Shown here piece by piece: positions 17,448 through 27,102 of a stretch of DNA of 64,000 nucleotides. Source of the stretch: Subtercola sp. Z020 (GTDB taxonomy: Bacteria > Actinomycetota > Actinomycetes > Actinomycetales > Microbacteriaceae); the NCBI RefSeq assembly GCF_002931235.1, contig NZ_PSTT01000071.1, positions 89,223 through 153,222 of the forward strand, written 5' to 3'. Under the pieces are notes generated by a model that was not told the DNA's origin, searched no databases, and saw only the letters and a list, made by a program, of their open reading frames with translations. A program made the position numbers and the translations under genes. Every line of letters begins with the position of its first letter. The first letter of the stretch is position 1.

Positions 17448-17463
17448 ACGGTATTGATACCGT
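17448..17463. promoter_or_regulatory. Perfect palindrome upstream of lyase-like gene (candidate operator)
   Basis: ACGGTATTGATACCGT is an inverted repeat with 7-bp arms (ACGGTAT/ATACCGT) and a 2-bp centre, about 75 bp before the start at 17538. Symmetry and spacing suit a dimeric regulator such as a GntR- or LacI-type protein. No such regulator is encoded nearby, so the binding protein is unknown. Confidence 0.4.
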
Positions 17464-17537
17464 GCCCCTAAATTGGGGGGTACTGCAGCTCTTCCGCAGT
17501 CACGCCCTCAAGAGGGTCAAATGATTCGGAGATGCTC

Positions 17538-19403
17538 GTGAATACCAGAAAAGCGTTCAAGCAGCAGGTCAGCCGGCGGGGGTTTCTCCTTTCGGGGGCC
17601 ACACTCGGTCTCGGTGCTTCCTTGAGTCTTAATTCCGTCTTCGCCGGAGCGGAGAGCGCAGTAGCCGCAACGACGGTCAACTCAGCGGTGATCAAGGCTA
17701 GCGCTGTCTATGTGAATTTTCAGACCAGGGTAGCCTCGAGCTACGGTGTCTCGAAGACCATCGGTACGCTTGTATCGGGCGATGGTCTCATGTCGCCCGG
17801 CGGCACCAACATGATGGGGCCGTTTCTCCCCTTCCACGCCGGCGACCCTGCCACGAATACCGTCCCCATCGGGCTGGAATGGCACGGTTCATCAGTGCCC
17901 AAGACCCTCGTTTCGTATACCGGCGATTCCATCAGGTACACCGGCAAGACCACGGCTTCCACGCAGTATCTCGGCGGGGTCAGAACGCAGACAGGAGTCG
18001 TGGCCCCTGGGCAGAGCGTGCTTCTGTCCTTCAACGCGGATTTTGTCTCCCTTACGGGCGACCCGAATGCCAGCATCCTCGTGCAGCTTCTTCGAAGCGA
18101 CGGCACGACCCTGTACCAGCGTGCCTACAATGCCCAGGAGGAGGCGGGCATGCGGTGTATTGTGCGGCTCGTGGCCCCGCCCGGTGGAACAGAGAAGTAC
18201 CGCATCGTCTTCATGGCGCTTGCGGGCAGTGCGGCCGCGAACCAGTCGGCCACCATCGACATCTCAAACATCTCGGTCATTGCTGAACCAGCGGTTCCAC
18301 GCATCGGCATTCGGTACGCAGCACCGAAGTATTCGCGTACGACCGTGCCCGTGAAGAACCTGTTGGTGAAGCCTGCGGTGGCCGCAGGCGAGTATTACCT
18401 CCTTGTTCGAACCGACGAGTTCGGCTGGGCGTCCGAAAGCGTCATGGTCTCGTCTACGGCCACTCAGATCGACGTCAAAACGGTCCTGGGTGCGACGGCA
18501 GACGTAACGGTACGCGAGTTGCTGTTCATCGCGCGATCGCGCTGGACGTCGGGATGGATGAGCAGCTTGTCGCCCACGGCATGGACGCCGCTGCTCTTCA
18601 TGAACATCAACAACACGGCCGGTCAGTCACGCGTCGAGTCTCCCAACCGCATCGGGCGGGCAACCGGACTCGTCACGACGTCGTCGGGTCCCGCTCCGGA
18701 GGATGACAACGCCTACCCGCTCGCCACGCTTGACGCTCCCCCTATCGAATCTGCCGCATTCGATTCAAACCGTCTCTCGTACCTATCCTTCACAACGGAC
18801 AAGGGTGTGTATATCGGCGAGTTACCTTCTGAGCCTGTGCCGTCTCGGTCGGAGATCGGCTTCCGCAAATCAGTCGGCTTCGGACAGCACGTTTGGACGG
18901 CGTTCTCAGTACGTGCGATGACGACTCTCTCAGACAGTTCGGCTGCGAGGAAGGCGCTTCTGATGCAATTCCGGTACGTGAGAAACAAGACAGGAGACTC
19001 TAGTCAGCTTGGGCCCGACCTCGCTTTCGAGCAGCTGACGAACAATCGCTTCGTGCTTCACTATCGGACCGATAACGGCGTGCCGGTGCTGGCCGGAAAG
19101 AGCACGCCGGCCGGAATCACCACCGTCGAACTGGGGCCGTGGCCATATGTTCCCGGCGAGTGGCACAGAGTGGTTCTTCACACCGTATTCTCCGACACGG
19201 GGGGTGGATACCTCGGTTTCTGGCTTGATGGTACGCAGATCATCGACAAACCTGTCGCGATGGGCTATCGCAGGAATATCGCCCCCAAGCTGCGCATCGG
19301 CTCCTACAAGTTCTCTGACTTCCCCAGTCAGGTCGAATTCCAGAACATCGAGACGGGTACGCGCGACCTCACCTCCCGCATCACCCGCCCGCTTCCCGTC
19401 TGA
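17538..19403 (+). CDS. Tat-exported polysaccharide-lyase-like protein
   Basis: 621 aa. I prefer GTG 17538 because GGAG at 17528-17531 sits 6 bp before it, whereas it abuts the in-frame ATG 17532. The N-terminus has the twin-arginine motif SRRGFLLSG, a hydrophobic stretch and an Ala-rich cleavage region (about residue 40). The centre (about 50-400) is beta-rich and unrecognised. The C-terminal 200 residues look like a concanavalin-type jelly roll of heparin-lyase-I-like proteins: HVWTAFSVRAM, GEWHRVVLHTVFSD, GYLGFWLDGTQII. It probably cuts or binds the polymer outside the cell. It has its own promoter region and lower GC than the left-hand neighbours. Confidence 0.65.
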   Translation: MNTRKAFKQQVSRRGFLLSGATLGLGASLSLNSVFAGAESAVAATTVNSAVIKASAVYVNFQTRVASSYGVSKTIGTLVSGDGLMSPGGTNMMGPFLPFHAGDPATNTVPIGLEWHGSSVPKTLVSYTGDSIRYTGKTTASTQYLGGVRTQTGVVAPGQSVLLSFNADFVSLTGDPNASILVQLLRSDGTTLYQRAYNAQEEAGMRCIVRLVAPPGGTEKYRIVFMALAGSAAANQSATIDISNISVIAEPAVPRIGIRYAAPKYSRTTVPVKNLLVKPAVAAGEYYLLVRTDEFGWASESVMVSSTATQIDVKTVLGATADVTVRELLFIARSRWTSGWMSSLSPTAWTPLLFMNINNTAGQSRVESPNRIGRATGLVTTSSGPAPEDDNAYPLATLDAPPIESAAFDSNRLSYLSFTTDKGVYIGELPSEPVPSRSEIGFRKSVGFGQHVWTAFSVRAMTTLSDSSAARKALLMQFRYVRNKTGDSSQLGPDLAFEQLTNNRFVLHYRTDNGVPVLAGKSTPAGITTVELGPWPYVPGEWHRVVLHTVFSDTGGGYLGFWLDGTQIIDKPVAMGYRRNIAPKLRIGSYKFSDFPSQVEFQNIETGTRDLTSRITRPLPV

Positions 19404-19413
19404 CCGCCGACCC

Positions 19414-21561
19414 CTACGGGGCTGCCGCCGGCGATGGTGTGGAATTTGACAGCGCATCTGTCGGCAGGGTCGCCAAGGACTGGGCGAAGAACTTGTCGAG
19501 AGTCGCAGAGAAGGTCGCTGTGAGATGGTTACCGTCCCTCCACATCAGAAGTCCGTCCATCACTGCAGGACAAAGATCGCCCGGGCAGATCGCGGGCGTG
19601 AGATCCAGAAGTGTCGAGCCCGGCGCAAGAGCGACTGCCCTCACTTCGGCACCGTTCTCGCGGAGCGTGTCCTTCTTTGAAAACATGCAGGATGAAAGAG
19701 TCGTCGTGTTCTTCGCGACACAATCAGGGATGAGAGTGTCGGGGCGCGGGGAATCGCGAATGGAGATGACGGGAATACCCGCATCCAGAAGCGGCTTCCA
19801 GGCGGTGGCAAAACCGGCAGCCAGGCGGTCGCGCGCCTCTTCATTGTCCGATGTGCCGAAACCCGCCACGATGTAACGAGCTGTACCGACATAGACCGCA
19901 TCCGGGTGATCTGCAAGAAGCTGGGCAGTGACCTTTGCCCCCCACTCAGTACACGAGTCGTAGGGGCCCTTGTCCAACACAACCGTGGCGGTCGAGAACG
20001 GGCAGGACGCCTTGGTGTAGGTCGTGAGTGTTCCGGAAGCCTGCGCAACAGCCTTCGCCAGACCCGGGGAGAACGCAGCGGCGTGAGAATCTCCCACCAG
20101 CGCGATGTTCGGCCCTGCGTCGCCGCCTTTCACGGCGCAGCCTCTGACTGTCGTCGACTCACTGTCCTGAAGGCAGGCGTTGCGCGGCAAGTCCGTCGAC
20201 GCGGCCACAGGGGTGGGATCGATGCTCGAGAAAGAATTCACGGCGAGGTCCATAGACGGATTATCGAAAAGCAACTCCGCACCACGCTCAACCGCGGGCG
20301 GCGCGTCCGTCGCGACTGGTTTCACAACGGTGGCAGCAGAGTTCTCCTCTAGAGGAGGAACGAAAGGCACCGCGATAATAATGAGGAGCGCTGCGACAAT
20401 CGAAGCAAGTGAGGTCATCAAACCGAGTTTCAGGGGGGCGCCGTCCGATGCGTAGCTCGACTTGGACCAGTTGAGGAAGGGCGTCTCCACGAAGCGATAG
20501 CTCAGCCACGCCGGAATCACGGAGAAGGCACCGACAGCGAGGGCGAGAGGGAGGCTCAGCGTGCCGAACACGGCTGCTGCCAGCACCAGCATCGGCCAAT
20601 GCCACAGGTACAACGAGTAGGAAATGGTTCCGATCCAGACCATCGGGCGCAAGCTGAGGACGACGGCCGGGCCGCGGTTGCCCGCGATCGGTCCGGCCCA
20701 GATGATCGCCGCAGTACCGAGAGTCGGTGCGAGCGCCGCATACCCCGGGAACGGCGTCGCCGTTGTGTAGAGCAGAGCCGATCCGAGGACGGCAACAACC
20801 CCGAGCCAGCCGACGATCGCTGCAAAGATTCTGGGTGCGACAGAGAGATGCCCGTGAAAGATCGCTAGACCGGCGCCGATGGCCAATTCCCAGACGCGTG
20901 TCGTTGTGACGAAGTAGGCCGGCCCCGGATCAGTAGAAGTGAGGTAGATCGACCACCCGAGAGACGGCACCGCGACAACAACGAAGGCGATGGCCAACAA
21001 TTTTGCGCGAGATGCCGCCCGCCGTTTGGCGAGGAACAACACAATGATGAGCAAGAGAGGCCAGAACAGGTAGAACTGTTCCTCGACGGACAACGTCCAA
21101 TAGTGCTGCAGCGGGCTGGGTGCCTGATCCCGGGCAAGGTAGTCGACGGAACTCCCTGCCAGCACCCAGTTCATGACGTAGAAGGAGCTCGCGACAGCGT
21201 CGCGACCCACTGCCACCCACCGAGTCATGGGGAGAACGAGAAGAGTGAGTCCCAGGACGGAGACAAGGGCCACCGTTGCGGCGGGCAGAATGCGAGCCGC
21301 TCGCCGGGTGTAGAACTCCTTGAGCGAGATTCGCCCCTTGCGTTCGTGCTCCTTAAGCAAGCTGCCGGTGATCAAGAACCCCGAAATGACGAAAAATACG
21401 TCGACGCCTACGAAGCCGCCGACGAGCGGCTGGAAACCGACGTGGTAGAACAAAACGAGGAGTACCGCAACCGCGCGGATTCCCTGGATGTCAAACCGCT
21501 TCGGAACCTCGGTCCTCAGCCGGCTTCCCGACCGTTCCGAACGAGGTTGTGCGCTTGCCAT
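19414..21561 (-). CDS. Acyltransferase-3 / SGNH O-acetyltransferase (OafA type, copy 2)
   Basis: 715 aa, same architecture as copy 1: membrane domain starting DIQGIRAVAVLLVLFYHVG with FFVISGFLIT and HYWTLSVEEQFYL, then an SGNH domain with LVGDSHAAAF and WRDGNHLTATF. The two copies clearly share ancestry but differ enough to have different target sugars. It converges on the lyase-like gene with only 10 bp between stops. The gene has relatively low GC and a long upstream stretch to the flippase stop (21,562-21,632). O-acetylation of the unit A polymer is the likely role. Confidence 0.9.
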   Translation of the reverse strand: MASAQPRSERSGSRLRTEVPKRFDIQGIRAVAVLLVLFYHVGFQPLVGGFVGVDVFFVISGFLITGSLLKEHERKGRISLKEFYTRRAARILPAATVALVSVLGLTLLVLPMTRWVAVGRDAVASSFYVMNWVLAGSSVDYLARDQAPSPLQHYWTLSVEEQFYLFWPLLLIIVLFLAKRRAASRAKLLAIAFVVVAVPSLGWSIYLTSTDPGPAYFVTTTRVWELAIGAGLAIFHGHLSVAPRIFAAIVGWLGVVAVLGSALLYTTATPFPGYAALAPTLGTAAIIWAGPIAGNRGPAVVLSLRPMVWIGTISYSLYLWHWPMLVLAAAVFGTLSLPLALAVGAFSVIPAWLSYRFVETPFLNWSKSSYASDGAPLKLGLMTSLASIVAALLIIIAVPFVPPLEENSAATVVKPVATDAPPAVERGAELLFDNPSMDLAVNSFSSIDPTPVAASTDLPRNACLQDSESTTVRGCAVKGGDAGPNIALVGDSHAAAFSPGLAKAVAQASGTLTTYTKASCPFSTATVVLDKGPYDSCTEWGAKVTAQLLADHPDAVYVGTARYIVAGFGTSDNEEARDRLAAGFATAWKPLLDAGIPVISIRDSPRPDTLIPDCVAKNTTTLSSCMFSKKDTLRENGAEVRAVALAPGSTLLDLTPAICPGDLCPAVMDGLLMWRDGNHLTATFSATLDKFFAQSLATLPTDALSNSTPSPAAAP

Positions 21562-21632
21562 CGAAGACTCCCCAAGTCATGTACGGGCCACCCTGCCCGC
21601 AAGACCCAGACTAGCCGAGTTGCAGCCGGCGC

Positions 21633-23120
21633 TCAGCGCCGCGCGCGCTTGGGCAGCAGGCTCACACCGTCGGCCACGAGCGACTTCCACACCCGGCGGT
21701 GCACGACGCGCATCACGAGCGCGAAGACCGCGAAGAAGATGACGGCGCCGACCACGATGCGCACGATCGGCAGCATCGGCACCAGGTAGAGCAGGGCGTA
21801 CGGGATGATCGCCCAGAGCGACGCGTGGAAGGCCGGTGCGATCGCTCCCAGCTGGCTGCGGTAGCCCATTCCGACGAGCTTCTTCTGCAGGTGGAAGATC
21901 ACCGGCGTGAGCAGGATGCCGGCGATCGTGTAGCCCACGGCCACACCGACGATGCCCCACGGCAGCCCGGCGATCATCCCGGCTATCTGCACGATCGCTG
22001 CGGCGATGTTGAACCTGAGGTGGATGTCGGAACGGTTCAGGCCGAGCAGCACGGGCGCATTCACGGCCGTGACGGCTTGCCGCGCGCCCGTCACCGAGAG
22101 CACCTGCAGAACGAGCACTGCCGGCAGCCAGGACGCCCCGAGGAAGAACCCGATCGTGTCCTCGGCCGAGACACCGATGAAGGCCATCAGGGGGAAGGCG
22201 ATGAAACTGATGCCGCGGGTGCTGCGGAGGATCAGCCGCGACACCTCGGCGTGGTTGTCGCGCACCCGCGAGATGGCGGGGAAGAGCACGCGGGTGACGA
22301 CCTGGCCCACCATCTGGATCGGCGTCAGCAGCACCTTGTACGCGAGAGAGTAGTAGCCGAGTTGCTGCGAGCCGAAGAACTTGCCCACCAGCACGTTGTC
22401 GATGTTGCGCGAGGCGAAGGCGATCAGGTTGCCGATGAAGACGCGCGTGCCGAAGCCGATGGAATCGCCGAGGGCACGCATCCGCAGGTTCGGCAGGGGC
22501 GGGCGGGCCGCGACGTACAGGATGATCGCCGCGAGCAGGTCGCTGGCCACCAGTTGCACGACGATGGCCCAGTAGCCGAAGCCGAGCAGTGCGGCGAGAA
22601 TGCCGAGCACGCCGCCCAGAACCGCGGATCCGACATCCGAGTAGGCGATCGACTTGAAGTTGAGCGTGCGCATCAGCAGCATGCGCGGCACGATGGCGAT
22701 CGACTTCAGAATGAGCCCGAGCGCCAGCACGGGCAGCACAGAGACGAGCTCAGGCGTGTTGAGGAAGCTCGCCACCGGCCCGGCGAGCGGAACAGTGACG
22801 AGGATGAAGACCACGGCGAGGCCGAGGTTCACGGTCGCGGCAGCACCAGCCGTGTCGCGGGTGATCTTCTTCTGGCTGATCAGGGCGGCCGTGAGCCCCT
22901 GGTCGAGCAGCAGCGTGGTGAGCGCGATGTAGACGTTCGCCTGCGCCACGATGCCGTACGCCGTCGGGCCGAGCAGACGGGCCAGGATGACCGAGGCGAC
23001 CAGGATGATGCCCTGCCGCCCCACCAGCGCGATCGCGTTCCAGCGCACGCTGGTCGAGCCGGATCCGCCCGGAGCGTCGTCGTAGGAGTAGTCGGTGGCC
23101 GATCCCGGCGCCCGGCTCAC
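21633..23120 (-). CDS. Wzx-type oligosaccharide flippase (copy 1)
   Basis: 495 aa with about 12-14 membrane segments, MOP/PST superfamily. The N-terminal RWNAIALVGRQGIILVASVI followed by LARLLGPTAYGIVAQANVY is the family signature. It moves lipid-linked repeat units to the outer face of the membrane. A longer frame exists, but the GTG at 23120 overlaps the pyruvyltransferase stop as GTGA and is the natural start. Base composition returns to the high-GC level of the locus, marking the right border of the low-GC segment. Confidence 0.88.
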   Translation of the reverse strand: MSRAPGSATDYSYDDAPGGSGSTSVRWNAIALVGRQGIILVASVILARLLGPTAYGIVAQANVYIALTTLLLDQGLTAALISQKKITRDTAGAAATVNLGLAVVFILVTVPLAGPVASFLNTPELVSVLPVLALGLILKSIAIVPRMLLMRTLNFKSIAYSDVGSAVLGGVLGILAALLGFGYWAIVVQLVASDLLAAIILYVAARPPLPNLRMRALGDSIGFGTRVFIGNLIAFASRNIDNVLVGKFFGSQQLGYYSLAYKVLLTPIQMVGQVVTRVLFPAISRVRDNHAEVSRLILRSTRGISFIAFPLMAFIGVSAEDTIGFFLGASWLPAVLVLQVLSVTGARQAVTAVNAPVLLGLNRSDIHLRFNIAAAIVQIAGMIAGLPWGIVGVAVGYTIAGILLTPVIFHLQKKLVGMGYRSQLGAIAPAFHASLWAIIPYALLYLVPMLPIVRIVVGAVIFFAVFALVMRVVHRRVWKSLVADGVSLLPKRARR

Positions 23121-24364
23121 GGCCTGGTACCCCCGGCGAGCGATCGGGCGAACGATTCGGCGGGCACGCTGGCCGACCTGCGCAGTTCGAGCAGTGCGTC
23201 GTCGGGGAGCACGGCGAGCGACGGGTCGGCGGCCAGCATCTCGATGCGGCTCTCGAGCCACTCGGGTGAGGCGTCTTCGATCTTCACCACGAAGTCGCCG
23301 AGCCCGATCGAGCGGAACAGTTCGAGGGTCTTGAACTCGTAGGCGATCGCGATCACCGGCCGTTTGGCGAGCAGCGCGAGGATCGCGAGGTGCATGCGCG
23401 TCGAGACGACCAGTTCACTCGCCAGCAGTTCGTCGACGAGTTCGAGCGGCCGGTGGAATCCCGTGTTCACATCGACGGGCGTGCCGGCGAAGATGCGGGC
23501 GGCCTCTTCGGAGTCGTCGTAGGAGTACGAGGGCACGCCCTGGCACGTCGAGAGGGCCGACACACTGAAGCCGAGCGACGACAGCCGGTTCGCACCGGCG
23601 CGCATCATGGCCTCGTAGCCCGCGGTCGTGTCGAGCTCGCCGTCGACCCCGCGTGACCACTCGCGCACGCTCAGAATGGCGCGCTTCGCACCCTGTTCTC
23701 GAGCGGGATGCCCGGGGGCCTCCGGCACCGCGAGGGCGAAGACCGAGTCGGAGACGACCTCGCGCGGAAGCTCCTTCATCCCGAGCCGGTTCCAGGAAGC
23801 GGCCGAACGCTCGTCGCGGAAGTAGACCTCGTCGATCAGCTCGGAGGCCTGGCGGATCGCGACCTCCGACCGCTCGCGGGTGAACGGGCCGAGCGACTGG
23901 GTCCAGAGCACGATGCGCTTGCCGTACGACTTCGCCAGCCGGAACTCGAGCACGCGCGGCGAGAAGTTGTAGTGGTCGACGAGGTAGGTGCCGCCGCTGG
24001 AGATGATCACCTCGCAGGTGCGGAGCTCGCGGAGGCTCGTGCTGAAGCGACTCGACCGTACCAACGGCAGGTTCAGCGCGCGCATGAGCAGCGGGTTGCG
24101 GTCGATGACGCGGCGAACGAGAGCGTGGCGCACCCGCTGCAGCACGTTGCGCAGGCGGGCGGGTTCGCGCGGGGGCGAGACCGTGAGCTGCTGGAAGATC
24201 TTCCAGTTGGGGTAGAGCTTCGAGGTGACGGCCGCGTTCGAGTCGAAGGCGATCACGGTCAGGCTCTCGCCCGGCAGGGCTGCCGCCAGGGCATCGCCGA
24301 TGGCCTCGAAGATCGCGGCATCGCCGGTGTTCGACAGAACTGCATTGGTGACGCCGATTTTCAC
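23117..24364 (-). CDS. Polysaccharide pyruvyl transferase family protein
   Basis: 415 aa. The start IGVTNAVLSNTGDAAIFEAI, the middle VIISSGGTYLVDHYNF (family GG-x-x-L-D block) and the later STRMHLAILALLAKRPVIAIAYE match the CsaB/WcaK pyruvyltransferase family, which puts ketal pyruvate from phosphoenolpyruvate onto sugars and gives negative charge to the polymer. No membrane segment. ATG start at 24364; stop overlaps the flippase start, so the transfer step and export are co-expressed. Sugar acceptor unknown. Confidence 0.85.
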   Translation of the reverse strand: MKIGVTNAVLSNTGDAAIFEAIGDALAAALPGESLTVIAFDSNAAVTSKLYPNWKIFQQLTVSPPREPARLRNVLQRVRHALVRRVIDRNPLLMRALNLPLVRSSRFSTSLRELRTCEVIISSGGTYLVDHYNFSPRVLEFRLAKSYGKRIVLWTQSLGPFTRERSEVAIRQASELIDEVYFRDERSAASWNRLGMKELPREVVSDSVFALAVPEAPGHPAREQGAKRAILSVREWSRGVDGELDTTAGYEAMMRAGANRLSSLGFSVSALSTCQGVPSYSYDDSEEAARIFAGTPVDVNTGFHRPLELVDELLASELVVSTRMHLAILALLAKRPVIAIAYEFKTLELFRSIGLGDFVVKIEDASPEWLESRIEMLAADPSLAVLPDDALLELRRSASVPAESFARSLAGGTRP

Positions 24365-24392
24365 GTCTGCTCCACTTTCATTGGGTCGGGGT

Positions 24393-25514
24393 TCACCGCG
24401 CGGAGTCGTACAACGACTCCAGTTTCTGGGTCTGTTTCACCAGATCGAAGTTCGAGGCGACATGGGCGGCCGCTGCCAGCCCCAGCGCCCTGGCCGCCAC
24501 TTCGTCGCCGAGCAGGTGGTCGAGCGACGCCGCGAGGCCATCGACATCGTGCTCCGCGACGAGTATTCCCACTGTATCGGTCGACACCGCCTCGGGAATG
24601 CCCGAGTGCCGGGTGGAGACGACGGCGGTGCCGAGCGACATCGCCTCGACGAGCGCGATGGGCAGGCCTTCCCTGTCACCGTTCGCCGCAGTCACGCTGG
24701 GCAGGGCGAAGATGCGCGATGCGCCGATCTCGCGGCGGACGGCCTCCTCCGACTGGCGGCCGAGGAACACGACGCGGTCGGTGAGGCCGAGCGTCGCGAC
24801 CTGCGCGACGAGCGACTCCATCAGCGGCCCGTCGCCGATGATGCGGAGGGTCGCGTCTGAATGCTTTCCGGCCACCGCGGCGAACGCCGAGATGAGGTCG
24901 GCCGTGCCCTTCTTTTCCACGAGGCGGGCGACATGGATGATCTGCGGCGGCCTCGGCCACGGCGCGACGGCGAACAGCTCGGTGTCGACCCCGATGTAGT
25001 GCGTCAGCAGCTTGTTCTCCGGCAGCCCCAGCGCGAGCGCGCTCTGGCGGATCTGGTCGGAGACGCAGATCAGCAGCTCGGCGTGCGTGCCGAGGCTCAG
25101 CCGCCGCAGGGCGTAGTTGACCGCCATCGGGCGACGTGTCGCGATGAGCGCCTGCTTCGAGACGGTGACGTCCCGCCCGTGCAGGGTGACCACGAGCGGC
25201 ACCTTCGCACTCTTCACTGCCCCCACCGCGTAGAGGCCGTCGGGGCCGAAGTGAGCGTGCACGATGTCGAGGTTCTGCTCGGCGACCAGGCGGTTCAGCG
25301 CGCGGGAGGTGCCGGTCATCCCGTACAGCGCATCGCCGACGGTGCCCACGCGGGAGGAGAGCGCGACGGCGTCGACCCCCTCCGGCCGGTCGGTGATGGC
25401 GCGACGGGCGATGAAGGTCGGCGAGTACCGCGAGAGCGCGCCGGCCTGGGCGCGGATGAACGTCTCGGAGGGTACGAACAGGTTGTGCCGGAAGATGCCT
25501 GCGCGAGCCACCAC
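24393..25514 (-). CDS. GT4-family glycosyltransferase
   Basis: 373 aa from GTG 25514, which shares a base with the TAG of the sugar transferase (TAGTG); a second GTG follows directly at 25511. GT-B signatures: N-terminal FRHNLFVPSETFIRAQ, DIVHAHFGPDGLYA, LVVTLHGRDV; C-terminal IIHVARLVEKKGTADLI, IIGDGPLMESL and EGLPIALVEAMSLGTAVV (E-x7-E). Resembles colanic-acid WcaL/AmsK-type transferases that work with pyruvyltransferases. Cytoplasmic; adds a sugar to the repeat unit. Confidence 0.88.
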   Translation of the reverse strand: MVARAGIFRHNLFVPSETFIRAQAGALSRYSPTFIARRAITDRPEGVDAVALSSRVGTVGDALYGMTGTSRALNRLVAEQNLDIVHAHFGPDGLYAVGAVKSAKVPLVVTLHGRDVTVSKQALIATRRPMAVNYALRRLSLGTHAELLICVSDQIRQSALALGLPENKLLTHYIGVDTELFAVAPWPRPPQIIHVARLVEKKGTADLISAFAAVAGKHSDATLRIIGDGPLMESLVAQVATLGLTDRVVFLGRQSEEAVRREIGASRIFALPSVTAANGDREGLPIALVEAMSLGTAVVSTRHSGIPEAVSTDTVGILVAEHDVDGLAASLDHLLGDEVAARALGLAAAAHVASNFDLVKQTQKLESLYDSAR

Positions 25515-27016
25515 TAGTAGGCGCCCTCCGAGGCAAGAACGGCCCTCGCCGTCTTCCACAGAATGAGCAGGTCGCCCGTCATCGACCAGTTCTCGACGTA
25601 GTACAGGTCGAGACGAACCGAATCCTCCCACGAGAGGTCGGAGCGGCCGCTGACCTGCCAGAGGCCCGTGATGCCGGGCTTCACGAGGAAGCGGCGGTGC
25701 ACGTGGGTCTCGTACTGCTCGACCTCGCGCTGGATCGGCGGGCGCGGGCCCACGATCGACATGCTGCCGCCGAAGACGTTGAACAGCTGCGGGAGTTCAT
25801 CGATGCTGTAGCGCCGCAGGAACTTGCCGATCGGCGTCACGCGGGGGTCGTTGGCCATCTTGAAAAGGATCGTGTTGCCCTCGGTGCGTTCGGCGCTCTC
25901 GAGTCCGGCGAGCCGGGCTTCGGCATCGACGACCATCGAGCGGAACTTCAGCATGTTGAAGCGCGAACCGTTCAAACCGATGCGCTCCTGCTTGAAGAAC
26001 ACGTCGCCGGGGGTGCTGAGGCGCACCCCGATCGCGACCACCACGAGAAGGGGCGACAGGATCAGGATGAGGATCGACGAGAGCACGATGTCGGTGGCGC
26101 GCTTGGCGAACCGCTTGCCGCCCGCGTAGCGCGGCGTCTCCACATGGATGAGCGGCAGGCCTGCGACAGGCCGGGTGTGGATGCGCGGACCACCGATGTC
26201 GGTGAGCGACGGCGCCACCACGAGGTGCTGCCGGCCGGGCTCGAGGCTCCAGCTCAGCTCACGGATCTTCTCGGGCGCCAGTTCGTCGCTCGAGGTGATG
26301 ACCACCGTGTCAGCGCCGCAGGTGAGCATGGCGGCCTTCAGGTGGTCGATGTTGCCGAACACCGGAATGTCGGTGTCGGGCAGGTACCCCGCGACCAGCC
26401 CGCTCGGCACGCAGGCGCCGACGACTCGGTAGCCGGCTTGGGGCTGGCGGGCCAGTTCCCGGGCGATGTGCGAGGCGCTGGCGCTCGAACCGACCAACAG
26501 CACGCGCGAGCTGTAGAGCCCCGCTTTGCGCTGCAGGCTGAGCCAGCGACGCCACACGCTCCGCGAGAGCACGAGCAGGATGAGGCCGAGCGGCAGCGAG
26601 ACGATGATGTACCCGCGGGCGAGGTCGACCTGGGTCAGGAAGGCAACGATGGCCACGAGGCCGAAGAGGCGGAGCGTGGCATCCGCGATCTGCTTGTACT
26701 CGGCAGAACCGGTGCCGACGATGCGGTACTCACGGGTGCCGTAGATGCTGAGCGCCAGCATCCAGGCGGCGATCAGCACGAGCGAGACGAGGGTGTAGCT
26801 GAGGACGAGGTTGGTGGTGCCGGCGACGGCGGGCTTCACGAGGTTCGCACCGAACCACAGGAACTGGGTACCGAAGACAGCCACGACCACGACCACCAGG
26901 TCGTTCAGAATCAGCCTCGACGCATAGACCACCCGCCAGTCGCGGCTCGTCCGTTTCGTCCCGCCTTCTGCCTTCATCTCGTTCTGTGTCAAGATCGGCA
27001 CTTCTTCTTGGATCAT
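25514..27016 (-). CDS. Polyprenyl-phosphate sugar-1-phosphate transferase (priming enzyme, WcaJ/WbaP type)
   Basis: About 500 aa. Four N-terminal membrane segments and a nucleotide-binding-like middle (VLLVGSSASASHIAREL), one more membrane segment, then the catalytic bacterial sugar-transferase domain: FFKQERIGLNGSRFNMLKFRSM, SIDELPQLFNVFGGSMSIVGPRPP, VKPGITGLWQVSGR. It transfers a hexose-1-phosphate to undecaprenyl phosphate and so starts repeat-unit synthesis. I chose ATG 27016 (GGGGGAG just upstream); ATG 27061 or TTG 27073 are alternatives. An AT-rich TATACAT near 27068-27074 may be a -10 box. It is the only recognisable priming transferase in the window. Confidence 0.9.
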   Translation of the reverse strand: MIQEEVPILTQNEMKAEGGTKRTSRDWRVVYASRLILNDLVVVVVAVFGTQFLWFGANLVKPAVAGTTNLVLSYTLVSLVLIAAWMLALSIYGTREYRIVGTGSAEYKQIADATLRLFGLVAIVAFLTQVDLARGYIIVSLPLGLILLVLSRSVWRRWLSLQRKAGLYSSRVLLVGSSASASHIARELARQPQAGYRVVGACVPSGLVAGYLPDTDIPVFGNIDHLKAAMLTCGADTVVITSSDELAPEKIRELSWSLEPGRQHLVVAPSLTDIGGPRIHTRPVAGLPLIHVETPRYAGGKRFAKRATDIVLSSILILILSPLLVVVAIGVRLSTPGDVFFKQERIGLNGSRFNMLKFRSMVVDAEARLAGLESAERTEGNTILFKMANDPRVTPIGKFLRRYSIDELPQLFNVFGGSMSIVGPRPPIQREVEQYETHVHRRFLVKPGITGLWQVSGRSDLSWEDSVRLDLYYVENWSMTGDLLILWKTARAVLASEGAY

Positions 27017-27102
27017 GCTCCCCCACAGACTGCGCGGAACCGTGCTGCGGCTCACGCTCATCCTCGGAATCAAATGTATAACACTGCCCCGCGGTAGCCA
27101 GC

